The notes beneath the pieces are model-generated. The model did not search any database, was not told the origin of the DNA, and saw nothing but the letters and a program-made list of their open reading frames with translations. Of a stretch of DNA of 64,000 bases, positions 34,755 through 44,804 are shown piece by piece. The position numbers were made by a program, and so were the translations under genes. The DNA comes from Hyaloraphidium curvatum (lineage: Eukaryota > Monoblepharomycota > Hyaloraphidiomycetes > Hyaloraphidiales > Hyaloraphidiaceae): assembly GCA_025558095.1 (NCBI GenBank), contig JAIVFI010000031.1:248001-312000 (forward strand), read 5' to 3'. The first letter of the stretch is position 1; each line of letters opens with the position of its first letter.

Positions 34755-37700
34755 CTACCGCTTGTTGATCAGGAAAAGCAGCAGATTCACGTTCACTTTC
34801 GCGACGTCGAAGAGCGTGATCTGACGGACGCCCTCGTTTTGCTGCTGCAGCAGCTCCTCGATCCGGAGCTCCATCTGCTCCGCCAGCTTCACACCCATGT
34901 ACGAGCAATCGATGAGGAACACCCCGGGCTGGTTCGAGCTGATCACCAGACTCATGCCTCCGTACCTGTCACGGTCCAAATGTAAGAGCGGCGCCGTGCC
35001 CGTGTCTCCATCCACTCACTGTTTCGGCGTGTAGCCTTCCACTCCCTCCAGAACCCCCTTGACGCGGAGCTCCTCGGCGGTGTACTTGTAGGACCCAAAC
35101 TTGGGCATGCGTCCCGACTTCTCGAGGTTCTTGACATGCCAGTACTGCTTGCTGAAGAGCGGGGCCTTCTTCATACGGTGCCGGTTGTTCGAGAGCTGAG
35201 CAGTGCAAGAAGCGATGTAGTCGTTGTAAGACTGCTTCTGCTCCTGCAAGTACTGCGACCGTTGTTGCAGGCCGCCGATTGTCTGCCGGACCCGGCCGAG
35301 CTCCTGCTGCAGCTGCGCCCGACGACGGGTCTTGGTCACGATGTCCCGCGCAATAGCGGTCACAACGTCTTGGTAGTTGTTGCTACGCCTGCATTTCTTT
35401 GCGGCCTCCAGAGTGACCAGGTTCGCCAACGCACGCTTCTTGGTGTCGTCGAGGCTCGACAAAGCCTGCGCATTCCCTTCGCCTCGCTCGGCACGCTTGC
35501 GCTGCCAATCACGGAAACGCTGTTCGTCAGCAGCGGTGGTTTGGCGCCCTAGCAGCTCGACCAGGTTGGTTGCTCGGTTTGTCGCAAGAATGTCAGCAAT
35601 CATCCGCTTGGTCTCTGCCCATACACGAGTGAGCTCGACTCCTGACGGAATGGGCGGTGAGAACGGTGCAGTCGCTGCCGAGATTTTAGACTTGCCTTCG
35701 GCAGAGTGCACCAAATGGCGGTTGATCAAGGGAAGGGATACAGTCCTCGACCGATCGGCGTCACCCGCGCTGCCAATCGCCGGAGCGGGGCCAAGCTCTT
35801 GCAATGTAACAGCCAGAGGATCCTTGCGGTTCGGCACTAGGTCGTCGATGTTCTCAATGAGCATAGCGTGCACCTGGTAAATCTCCCCGGTAGTGATGGC
35901 AATCGTCGGCTTGGACGTGAGATCCAAGTACTCATCCATCTGGAAGTGGTTCTCGGCCGACTCGACAGTTTGAACTTGATTGCCAGTATCCGTCAAGAGT
36001 GCGCAAAAGGGCAACGACGGACAATACTCACTGTCGGCCAGGAACTTTCGGAACTCGGTAGCGCAGTTCTTGACAAAGTGCTCCAGCGGGATCAGGGTAG
36101 TATCCTGCGCCGAAAGCCTGCCGTTTTGCACACAGTTAAGCAGCTTGCCGATCTCGGCGAGGTTGCGGCGTTGGTTGATTTCGATCGCGTCGGTGACCAC
36201 GTCGTACGCTTCCGGAGCACTGGTTGCCGACACGATGAGCTTCTGCGTGACAAGCGCGCGCGAGAAATACACACCAGATGGCAGGGTTCATGAAGCGGTA
36301 GTACAGCACATGGCCGATAGCAGCATCGATTTCGGCTTCCTGGGCCGGGAACTTTGCCCTGAGCTGCTGGCCGAGCTCGCTCAAAATGCAGCGAATCCCG
36401 AAGGGGAGATCTTCCTGGGAAGCAATGATCCGATCCAGGAACTTGGTTGTGAAGGCTTTGAGGTTGTTCAAGTCTTGGGAGCGACGAGTGTCAGTCACTG
36501 GCTTTGTGATGGCAGGTATACGCACGGGATCTGTAGCGGGCATTGGTGTCCGAATCGTGCAGCGCTTCGTTCGGGGTCACGTTGTACGGCCGGGTGCTCT
36601 TCTGACCGGTCTTGGTCTCTTCGTCACGTATGCTCGCTTTGTAGATCTGCACCGTTCCGAGAAGTTGGCTTTCCTTCCAAATGGAGCTGTTCAAAGGGTC
36701 TTACCGAGAGAATGTCCGTGTCAAGGTCCATGTCCTTGGCATCCAAAACCTCCATGATGAGACCCTGGAACGTTTGCTGCAAGTATCGCCTCTGCCCGGG
36801 GGCCCTAGGACGGACGTCAGGCGCCATCGGGTGCGAAACGGTCATCTGCAATACCTGGTGTAGTGCAGCAGCAGGCGGACGTAGAAGGGCTGTGCCTTTG
36901 CGATGTCGCCAATCTCCTTGGCCTCCCGCACCTCGAACTGGATGGCCGTCTTGATGAGCTGGAGCAGGAGGTACTCCTCGCGGTTCTGCTGCGCATAGCC
37001 AAAGAGCGCCATGACCACGCCCTCCACAAAATTGTTGAAAGCCGCCCCCCACTTGCGGTTGAGCAGGAACATGAGCTTTCCCAGGTACACAGGCTGAGTC
37101 TGGAGGAGATAGAACAGCGACTGGTAGCCTTCGAGCTTCTGGCGAGACTCCTTGTCCAAGGTCTTTGCGCCGAACAAATCGCCCAGGGCTCCCTGTTCGG
37201 CCTCGGATCCGCGGTGCTCCCGGTAGTGCTTGGTGGTCGTCCGGATGACGTCCTCCAGGCTGATTTTGTTCCGAATGAGCAGCGAAATCTTGACTTCCAT
37301 GTCCTTGAGGTCGCTCTCGGTAGCGCTGTTTGACCTGATCAGCTTGATGACCTGGTGCTTCAAGTTTTCCAGCTCTGCGGAAATACAGCGGGCGGTTGAT
37401 GCAATAGCTGTATCGCGGCAGAGATCAACTCACCGGCCTCGTCCGCGAAGTCGTTGTTGGTGGCGTCGGCTGCCAGAAGGTACTTGCGAACGGTCGCAAG
37501 GGCAGGGTTCGACAAGGTGCCTGCCACGCGGGAGTCGGTTGCGGTTGACGGTGGGCGCCTCATCCGCACTCACGCATAGACTCCATCTCCCGCTGCCTTG
37601 ACGATCGGTAGAAGGCCTGGATCGCACGGGCAGCATCGCCCCTCTTCTTGTTAATCCGCTCCTGCTGTTCTCTGGCGAGGCGCATTGCCCGCTCCCGTTC

Positions 37701-39069
37701 CTCGGCTTCCCGCTGCAAGGCATCGCGGCGTTGCTTCTCGATGTACTCCTCCCGCGCCTTCTGCTCTCTGCGCTGCCGCTCCTCCTCCTCACGACGCTGC
37801 TTCTCCCTGAATGCGGCCAAGTCCCGCTCGAAGGCCGCCCTGGCAATCTTTCCGCGCCACAAGGCCTGGACCTTGACGACCGCGGCCAGGTTTTCGCGGT
37901 ACGCAGCATTCCATTCTGTAGATCGACTTGTGAGCACGGATGAAGCACGGCAACGAAGTTCCACCAACTTTCTTCAAGCTTCATCTCCTTCGAGAGACTG
38001 GATTCGATGCTGCCAAAGCTAGGCATAGCGACTCCGGCTTCGTCCATCTTCTGCTTCTCGGCCCTAAGCTGGTCATCTGTTGGGCATCTGTCAGCGCATG
38101 TCTGACAGCTCGGCGGTGCTTCCTCACCAGTGAAGGAAAGCTGTCCCCGGAGGTCGCGGATCTTGGGTCCCATCCCTTTGCGGGCGAGGAGATGCGAAAG
38201 GGCGTGAATGGCGTAGATGACCTTGGGGATGTTCTTCTTGTCGTATGCGTCTGTGAGCTCGAAAATGAAAAGCTGTGTTGCTTGTGTGTTAGGAGCTGGA
38301 AGGGTAGCCTGAGGTTCGTCGCCCACCTCAGGAAGCCCGACTTCGCGCATGGCCATGAAGAGGTAGTTGATGTTGTCCGAGTGCCGGAAGTTGAGCTTCT
38401 CTCCCTAGAGAAACTGCGTCACGACGGCATTCCAGGGCCTTCAACGAATCGAGACCCACGGTAAAGATCCTCCCAACGACCTTGGGGCAGAAGCTCTTTG
38501 CCAGCTTGGCAAGGATGATACCGCGCTGGCATGCATCGTCCAGGCTTTGGATGTCCTCGATGTGCTCGCCAATCATTGCCTCGATCCATCTTGCAGCGAC
38601 ATGAGCGGTATTTTGAGAGATTCAGCGACATCATCCACTTACTCTTTAGCCTCGCCGAGGTGGCACAGGTACTCGTACGCCTGCAGCTCCTCGCGTTGGA
38701 GGTCCATCCAGTTGCGGGTCACGCTCCCGGACTTGCCCGGCGCGGCGACAGGCTCCTCATGGCGCTTGAGGCGAAGCCGGTCGTGCATGCCTGTCAGCCG
38801 AAGTGAGTCTTTACGAGACGTTCGATGCTGCGCAGGCGTGACCTACCGGCGACCTCGACGGCATCGTCGGGCCTGATGATCTCGACGGCCTTGCCCTGCG
38901 TCAACCCGAGTTCCGAGCTGTCGGCGGACGTCGCAGCCGAGTCGGTAGAGCCAAACTCGAGATTCTTCAGACCGAGCGTGCCCGTGCCCTCGGCCACGAG
39001 GGTCGTCGGCGAGGTGCCCGTGTGCCCGAGCGAGAGGGTGTTGATGGGAGGGAGTTGCTCCGAAGCCAT
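34755..39069 (-). CDS. IQGAP/Rng2-type scaffold (CH, IQ, RasGAP-like, RasGAP_C)
   Basis: Largest gene of the window. From ATG 39067-39069 the N-terminal 80 residues are disordered. A calponin-homology domain follows (RNWMDLQREELQAYEYL, IEAMIGEHIEDIQSLDDACQ, FRHSDNINYLFMAMREVGLP, YDKKNIPKVIYAIHALSHLL). An IQ-motif and coiled-coil region contains VVKVQALWRGKIARAAFERD and ARAIQAFYRSS. A GAP-related domain (ISLEDVIRTTTKHYREHRGS, GYQSLFYLLQTQPVYLGKLM, DLPFGIRCILSELGQQLRA, HVLYYRFMNPAIW) and a RasGAP_C region complete it. Proteins of this set bind calmodulin, actin and Rho-type GTPases without true RasGAP activity and organise the contractile ring or cortex. They are absent from plants and most algae. 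Exon boundaries are approximate. Confidence 0.88.
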
Positions 39070-39251
39070 CGCGCCCCGCCGATTCCCGAAGATGATGTGT
39101 CGATGCAGAGATTGCCCGGCGGTGATGCGCGCGGCAGCAGAGCCGTGCGTGTACCGGCCCCGGCGGCGCGGTGTGTCAGCGCTTTAGCCCCTGCCGCTCC
39201 CAGCAGCCGTGCTCCCGAGACGCGGTCCGGGCAATGCGGCGCCTTCAACGA
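39070..39251. promoter_or_regulatory. 5' region between IQGAP and the unresolved gene
   Basis: About 180 bp of GC-rich sequence upstream of the IQGAP ATG (minus strand). No coding exon is supported. It probably holds the promoter for IQGAP and perhaps for the gene on the plus strand. Confidence 0.35.
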
Positions 39252-40119
39252 TGCGCTACAATAACAGGCGGTACCTGCCGTGCCCGGTCGGCTCGGGCAG
39301 GAGCGACAATTCGGCCGGTGTTTGTATGGCCCAAACAGACGGCGCGAGCGACTACCGCTCACACGACAACCACACACCACACCGAAAACGCCAAGGTACG
39401 CGTTCGCGAAGGTCCAGGAGACGGGGAAGCCACATGAAGATTCTTTACCCATCAATCCCTGACGGAGGAGCTCTGATGAGCCGCCAATGTCGAGACAACA
39501 TGTACCACCGACGGATGGCATCGCAGACCTGGGATGGCGTTTCTGCGTCTAAGAACTGAAAGCTGACCGATTCATCGTGTTTGTGGCAGCTCCAAGCACG
39601 ATCAGAAGGTAACGAGGTGAGCAGCAGGGACCACACACGCAGAACAACTCGGTTGGGGAAGGCGATGAACACAACCATACAAAACCGCCAGTTTTGCTTC
39701 TGATGCTGTCTGATGAAGCCATAATCGCATCTGATTCCTCTCGGACTCGAGCTCTGGGTGGCCTGTTCGTGGAGATGGTCGCTAACCACCTCCGTCCCTC
39801 GCAGTCGTCGGCCGGGTGCCTCGGGAACGCTGTTAGGTGCGTACTGGGGACAAACCCAGAGATGGCCGTCCACGGATGATCTCTTCTATTCCGTGTTTCA
39901 ACTGAGCCTCGGCTCTGACGAACCTTTTTCCCGAATCTGAGGACGGCGACTCGGGGGCGGTTGTGATATGCGCGTTTGCGAGCGCTAACGCCTTGCCTTC
40001 CCCCGCAGAATGCTCGGCATCATGTACATCCCGCCTGCAACAACGATTCGTTTGCGGCCGCGCGGCATCCGCCGGTCCGTCTTGGAACGTCCAAGGTACT
40101 TTCGAACGACCGCATATAG
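39252..40119 (+). CDS. Unresolved small-exon gene, product unknown
   Basis: No long open frame exists here, but good splice signals suggest a gene. Two introns fit well: 39758-39804 (47 nt, GCTAAC branch, CCTCGCAG) and 39960-40008 (49 nt, GCTAAC branch, CCCCCGCAG). Exons 39805-39836, 39907-39959 and 40009-40119 join in one frame, giving ASGTLLASALTNLFPESEDG followed by DSGANARHHVHPACNNDSFA, with a stop at 40117-40119. A possible start is ATG 39252 (MRYNNRRYLPCPVGSGRSDN). The part between 39390 and 39757 could not be joined without stops. I recognise no family. Treat the limits as a locus rather than a model. Confidence 0.35.
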
Positions 40120-40300
40120 TGTTGCCTCACCGAAAACTGGTGATCGTAACGATTCCTCCGGTCGGAGAGCAAAATCGTTTTCTTTAGAGCAGGCCCGAGC
40201 CTCGGCCGTGAACGGCCTGCGTCAGAGAACTCGGACATCCGTTATTATCGAGAGCTCCCGATTCAGAAGGCATGGATTCCGCCAATACATCCCCGTATCC

Positions 40301-41023
40301 CTACTTCTTCTCGAACTCGGCCATGTCGATCTCGGCTGGGCCCTTGGGCCACGCCCAGAAGCCCTCCCGACGTTTGCCCTTGGCCTTTGGCGTCGGGTTC
40401 TCGTACTCGCGGGCGAGACTGTTGGAGATGAGGGTGTCGGCGATGTTTTGGAGGAGGACGGCGGTGGCTGCGCCGAGCAGGGGATAGCCAAAGGCCTTGG
40501 TGGCCGAGAGAGCTGGACGGGACGGTCAGCCTCCGTCGACACGGCTGATTGATCGCCCGCGACGGTACGCACTCGAAGCTCCGGAGAGCAGTCCGACAAC
40601 TGCACCGCCACCAGCGGCGTTGAAGTTGTCCTCCGTGTCGCGCAGCTGGTTGGCCGTGAACCACGAGCCTGCGACAAAGGCCGAACCCAGGGCGCCTGGG
40701 ACAGTGAAGCGGGTCCCGGAAGATGCCGGTACGTTCCAAGGGACGAATAAAGGCGACGCATTAGGATGGAACCGCACCGGACCGGGATGGGACCCACCGT
40801 ACCACCCGGCGCCCTTCACGGCCGAGCCGAAGATGGCGCGCAGCTGCGGCGTCCTGAACCACCCCATCAGGCCGCCGCCGACGAATCCCGCCCACGCGCC
40901 GCCGAAGCCGCCGGTCGCCACCTCCGTCGCAAACTGCGAGCCGTGGAGCGGGCCAAAGTCCTTCGTGTGGACAAACGCGCGGAGAACAAGGGGCCGGTGC
41001 ACCGGCGCCGAGTCGCCGGCCAT
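40301..41023 (-). CDS. TIM17/22/23-family protein, probable complex I subunit (NDUFA11-like)
   Basis: The ATG at 41021-41023 gives MAGDSAPVHRPLVLRAFVHT. The protein then has glycine-rich membrane segments: ATEVATGGFGGAWAGFVGGG, ALGSAFVAGSWFTANQLRDT and FNAAGGGAVVGLLSGASS. An intron then leads to LSATKAFGYPLLGAATAVLL and a basic tail ending AEIDMAEFEKK. The RDTEDNFNAAGGGAVVG segment follows the NDUFA11/B14.7 pattern of the Tim17 family (C-terminal half with negatively charged loop then G-rich helix). A TIM22/TIM23-type translocase subunit is the alternative. A stretch (about 40700-40810) may be an additional intron, because the Pro-rich segment it encodes is unlike the family. It would act in the mitochondrial inner membrane. 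Confidence 0.6.
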
Positions 41024-41615
41024 CGCGGGAGGCGGACGCGATGCGATACGCCGGCTGCTCCGCCGGCAGGCTGCGAAGGATTGGAGCGCGGGTGGCACGC
41101 CCGGGTGAGCTCGTCAGGAAGGAGGTCGGTGGGCGGCGACAGACGCACCAAACGCCTCCACTTCGACTTCCTCTGCTCTCGCCGATCTGCCTGAATTGCG
41201 TCCGATTGCAGAACATTCGAATAGAAAATATGACAATCATTTGAATACGCCGAAAAGGTCGCGTATGGTGGCCTGAATGTGGAGTGCCTGGCATTGGTGA
41301 CATCTGGTGTGCGATCGGTCAGATTCGGCGCCTTGAAGTGCCTTCCAAGGGCGGATGAGACTTGCAGAAACGAGCATGCAGGCATACAGTGACTTGAGAC
41401 CGGGGAACGCCTCGAAGGCCGATACGGGCGGGCCGCGCTCAGGTCGCGCTCGAGTCGCGTCTCGCATCACAACACAACACGGAGTGTGAATCAACAGAGC
41501 ACCGAAATTTGGCCCGCTGTTCCCGGCGGAACCTCCGGAAACACAGCGCCGCGCTCGAGCCATTTGCAGTCGCCTGATCCGGGCGCCGCTGTCGCGTTCG
41601 GAGCGTGATTGCGAC
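41024..41615. other. 592-bp region without a supported gene
   Basis: This is the longest clear divergent gap, between the NDUFA11-like gene and the disordered-protein gene. Open frames here are shadows of neighbours. I see no tRNA, repeat or transposon signature. It may contain long 5' UTRs, and it is the only divergent gap comparable to that of the Fanzor. Confidence 0.4.
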
Positions 41616-42329
41616 ATGTCCGCCGTGAGTGACAACAACGGCGGCCACCGCGCTCCCGCTGACGCCGCGCAGTCCGCGTCGCTTGCAGCACCGCAGCCGC
41701 CTTGGCCCGACCACGGCTCGTACACTCGCCGCCCCGTGACACCGCTTCGCGCGGCCGCCGACGAATGGAAGGCCGTCTTCTCGCCCAACGCGTCGCGCGC
41801 GGCCGGCCTGCTGGTCGAGCTCGCGGCACGCGCGAACGCCTCGAGCAGCCCGGGATACCTCAGCACGTCGGCGCCCGCCCTCGCGCCGCACGGCAAGCTG
41901 CTGGCCGGCGTGCGCCCCGAGATGAATGCCAAAGCTCCGGGCTCGCCGCCGGCATTCTCGTTCATGCGCTTCACGACGTCGCCGATCCTGGCTCCCGCCG
42001 AGGGCGATGCTCTTTTCGACTACGAAACGGACGAGGCCGAATCCGAATCCGAGTACGGGTCGTCCTCGACCTCCCTGGGCACGTCGCTGCAGAAGCTCGA
42101 CTTCAGCGGCACGGACTGCGACACCGAAGCCGAGGGGCTCAGCGACGGCGGGGACACGGACATGGACAAGACCGAGGACGAAGCCGCAGGCATGCGCCGG
42201 GCTGCGCGGGCGGCCCGGAAGGGCATTTCCGCTGTGTCTTCCGGACGCGCGAGGAAGAAGAAGGTCACCCGGCGCCGATTCGGCAGCGTGCGCCGCCGAA
42301 AATCCGGGGCGCGCAAAAACACCGTCTGA
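41616..42329 (+). CDS. Disordered acidic-basic protein, unknown function
   Basis: Single exon, 237 aa. The N-terminal half is Ala/Pro/Ser-rich (PPWPDHGSYTRRPVTPLRA, then DEWKAVFSPNASRAAGLLVE). The middle is strongly acidic with Ser/Thr (DYETDEAESESEYGSSSTSL, DTEAEGLSDGGDTDMDKTED). The end is strongly basic (RARKKKVTRRRFGSVRRRKS), like a nuclear localisation or nucleic-acid-binding tail. Codon use and GC resemble the neighbours, and the frame is free of stops over 714 nt despite the low complexity. I know no family for it. The charge layout suggests a nuclear or chromatin-associated protein, which is inference only. Confidence 0.6.
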   Translation: MSAVSDNNGGHRAPADAAQSASLAAPQPPWPDHGSYTRRPVTPLRAAADEWKAVFSPNASRAAGLLVELAARANASSSPGYLSTSAPALAPHGKLLAGVRPEMNAKAPGSPPAFSFMRFTTSPILAPAEGDALFDYETDEAESESEYGSSSTSLGTSLQKLDFSGTDCDTEAEGLSDGGDTDMDKTEDEAAGMRRAARAARKGISAVSSGRARKKKVTRRRFGSVRRRKSGARKNTV

Positions 42330-42361
42330 GGCGGTCGGATCTCGTGCTGCTATTCCTGCCA

Positions 42362-44731
42362 CTACATCGCAGAGAGCTTTTTCTTTGGGAACAGCAGCCG
42401 CATCTCCTTCAGCGTCCTATCGAGCGTATCCCTGAACTTCAGAACCTCCCGTCTCCTCCCGATGGGATCCTTGCGACAGCATATCGTGAACCTGAGTTGC
42501 CCGTCTTCGATCGCATAGTTTATACCGAAACCGTCCGGCACCGCCGGAGCGAAACCGCCGTGGTAGTACGTTCCTGGAGAAACGTTGGATGTGGAGAGCC
42601 CGAAGCGGTTGTTGCGCGCATACACCGCGTCTGAGAACAAGGAGTCGGAGTTGGACGCCTCTGTCTCGGTCATGAGCGACTGCAGCGCCAGGAAGTGACG
42701 GTCAAAGGCCCGGCCTTGTACAGCATCCTTCATGTAATCGCGGTGGGCCGTGGCCGCTTTGCGGAAGAGTTCCGCCTTCTCCTCGTACTAGGACAGAACA
42801 TGCCATGTTAGCCTCGGGCACAATGCCATTTGCCGTTGGAATGCACGCACCAGCACGTCGTCGTCGTCGAAGGCCCGCGCGAACTCGAGGCTCTCTTGGG
42901 AAAGCGAACGGCACGTTTCCGTCCGTCCGCGGCTGAAGAGCCTGCCCGTGGCCGTCTCGTAGGTCGCGGTCGGCTCGCCTCGGAACCGGAGCCAGGCAAC
43001 CTGCATAGCCATCTGCACGTACGAGTCCGGCGCCGTGCGGGCTACCTCGCGGATGTACTGGCTCCCGTAAAGCCTAAAGCGGAGAATGGCCACGTCGACC
43101 TTGAGCGACAATTCCTTGGCGTTCTCCAAAGCCTTGTTGATGCCCTTTTGGACGGGGTTGCTGACTTTGAAGGTGAGCTTCCTCGGGGCGGGCATTTGTA
43201 CGTCGCGGTCTTCGACCGTCGCGGGAGCCGACTCGCTGTGAAACCGTGAGATCGATGGAGCTTCGCCGAGGCCATGCGATGCCCACCTTGCAAGCGCATA
43301 GTCCAAGGCCGTGCAGGTGACCACGGCATCGCAAGGCGAGTGCTCCCCATTCAAGCCGGCGCGACCGTTGTTGGCAACAATGATCTGCACTGCCTTGTCG
43401 AACCACCGGTTCTTGGCCTTGTGGAACCACTGCTTGTACGCAACCTCCTCGTCATTCTCGAGCGAGTAGTCGTCCAGATTCAGCACGAAGAGGGCTTCCT
43501 CGATCGCCTCCAGCGAGCGCACGTTCTCCTCCGAGATCTGTGTGAGCTTTCTCCGCAACGTGCTCCATGTGGCGCGCGGCTCGGCCGTGAGAATGGCAAC
43601 GTTGGGTTCCGGAGGCGTCTCGAGCGCATCCCTCGTTACCATGAACAGCTGGCTGTAGGCGGCAATCGAGGCGTCACAACCTGCTCAGCTGGAAAACAGC
43701 GAAGATCCCACTTTTCCAGCTCCCGGACAGAAAGAGGCCCTCCATCCTCGGGAACAACTGGCACGAGATACGGCTGGTTCCGCGCCATCACGATGATGTG
43801 TCGCGCCAGGTTCGGGAACCGTGAGATGAGGACATCCTCGATCAGACCCGGTCGCCTGTAGGCTCCAAAAAGATGGCGGAACTGGTCCATACACAGCGGC
43901 TTGCCGTTGAGCTGCTGCGGCTCAACCCGACCTCTGCCAGAACAGCCGCCGGTCAGATGGCCCCAAGTCGGGCGCTCCACGGTACCCACCCAAGTAGAAG
44001 GGAATGAAATCGCAAAAGATTCTGGGTCAAGATAGCGGCGCGGCGGATTTGGAAAGCGGTGAAAGTCCCCTTGGGCGAAGGCATGTCCAGGTGTGCGGAT
44101 GGCTGCTCCGGGTGGTCACGCAGCTGGCACCACCAGTTGGAGTTTATCGGCAGCGGATCGCGGCTTTCCAAGTAGGCTTTGCGCAGCCAAATATCCTCGA
44201 GCCATGACTCCTGTTGCGGTGGAAGCGATGGTGTCAACGCGAGGTTCCCGGCAACCGCGGAAACATCCCTACCGGCTGCTCGGCGTCATGGTCCTGCAAT
44301 CTCTTCTGCAAAATGGATCCCAACCCTCCAGCGCCCAGGAAAGCCTCGACTCGGCGCTCAGTCGCGTCGAACTCGTCGTCCGTCGTCAAAGGTCGGACGG
44401 ACTTCAGGTACCGTTCACAAGAGTCCTCCAGAGACGGCACCGGTAGGCGCGGCAAGGGCCTAGGATTCAGCGTCGTCACGCCACCCGCGTCGTGGGTCGA
44501 CGATGAGGGCGCGTAGGCCACAGCCGCGGGCGAGGACCTCGACGACCCGAAGCCACGTCGCGGTCCTGCCGACATCCCCCCAGCGGGAGCCCGGGGGCTG
44601 CACGGAACGCGAGCACCGAGGCACTCTCCCGCGTCCGTCGCCAGGAAATGGCGGTGGAGGCTCGCGACGCGGAGGAGGCGCGCCCGCATCGTCGTTTGTT
44701 GTTGACACCAGGAGTTGGCGTTGCGCGACAT
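42362..44731 (-). CDS. Carnitine O-acyltransferase
   Basis: The start at ATG 44729-44731, with an alternative at 44689 (MRARLLRVASLHRHFLAT), gives a mitochondrial-type presequence. The choline/carnitine acyltransferase fold follows: LPRLPVPSLEDSCERYLKSV, PLCMDQFRHLFGAYRRPGL, HIIVMARNQPYLVPVV, RATWSTLRRKLTQI and the catalytic histidine region NGEHSPCDAVV. C-terminal signatures are YETATGRLFSRGRTETCRSL and DGFGINYAIEDGQLRFTICC. The family exchanges acyl groups between CoA and carnitine. The short side (AYRRPGLIEDV, no N-terminal membrane helices) suggests an acetyl- or medium-chain enzyme (CAT/CrAT) rather than CPT1. In most homologues Gly follows the Asp of EHSxxDG, whereas here it is Ala. Confidence 0.87.
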
Positions 44732-44804
44732 GATGCGCCCGCGTCGCGCTCCTTCGCCGCCGCGGCAAACTGCCTTGCTAGCAACTCTTTCCTGACAAGC
44801 GTGT

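Noticed and set aside
39445-39873. 142-aa minus-strand frame with a hydrophobic stretch
   Set aside because: No ATG at its upstream end, no family resemblance, and it overlaps good plus-strand splice signals.
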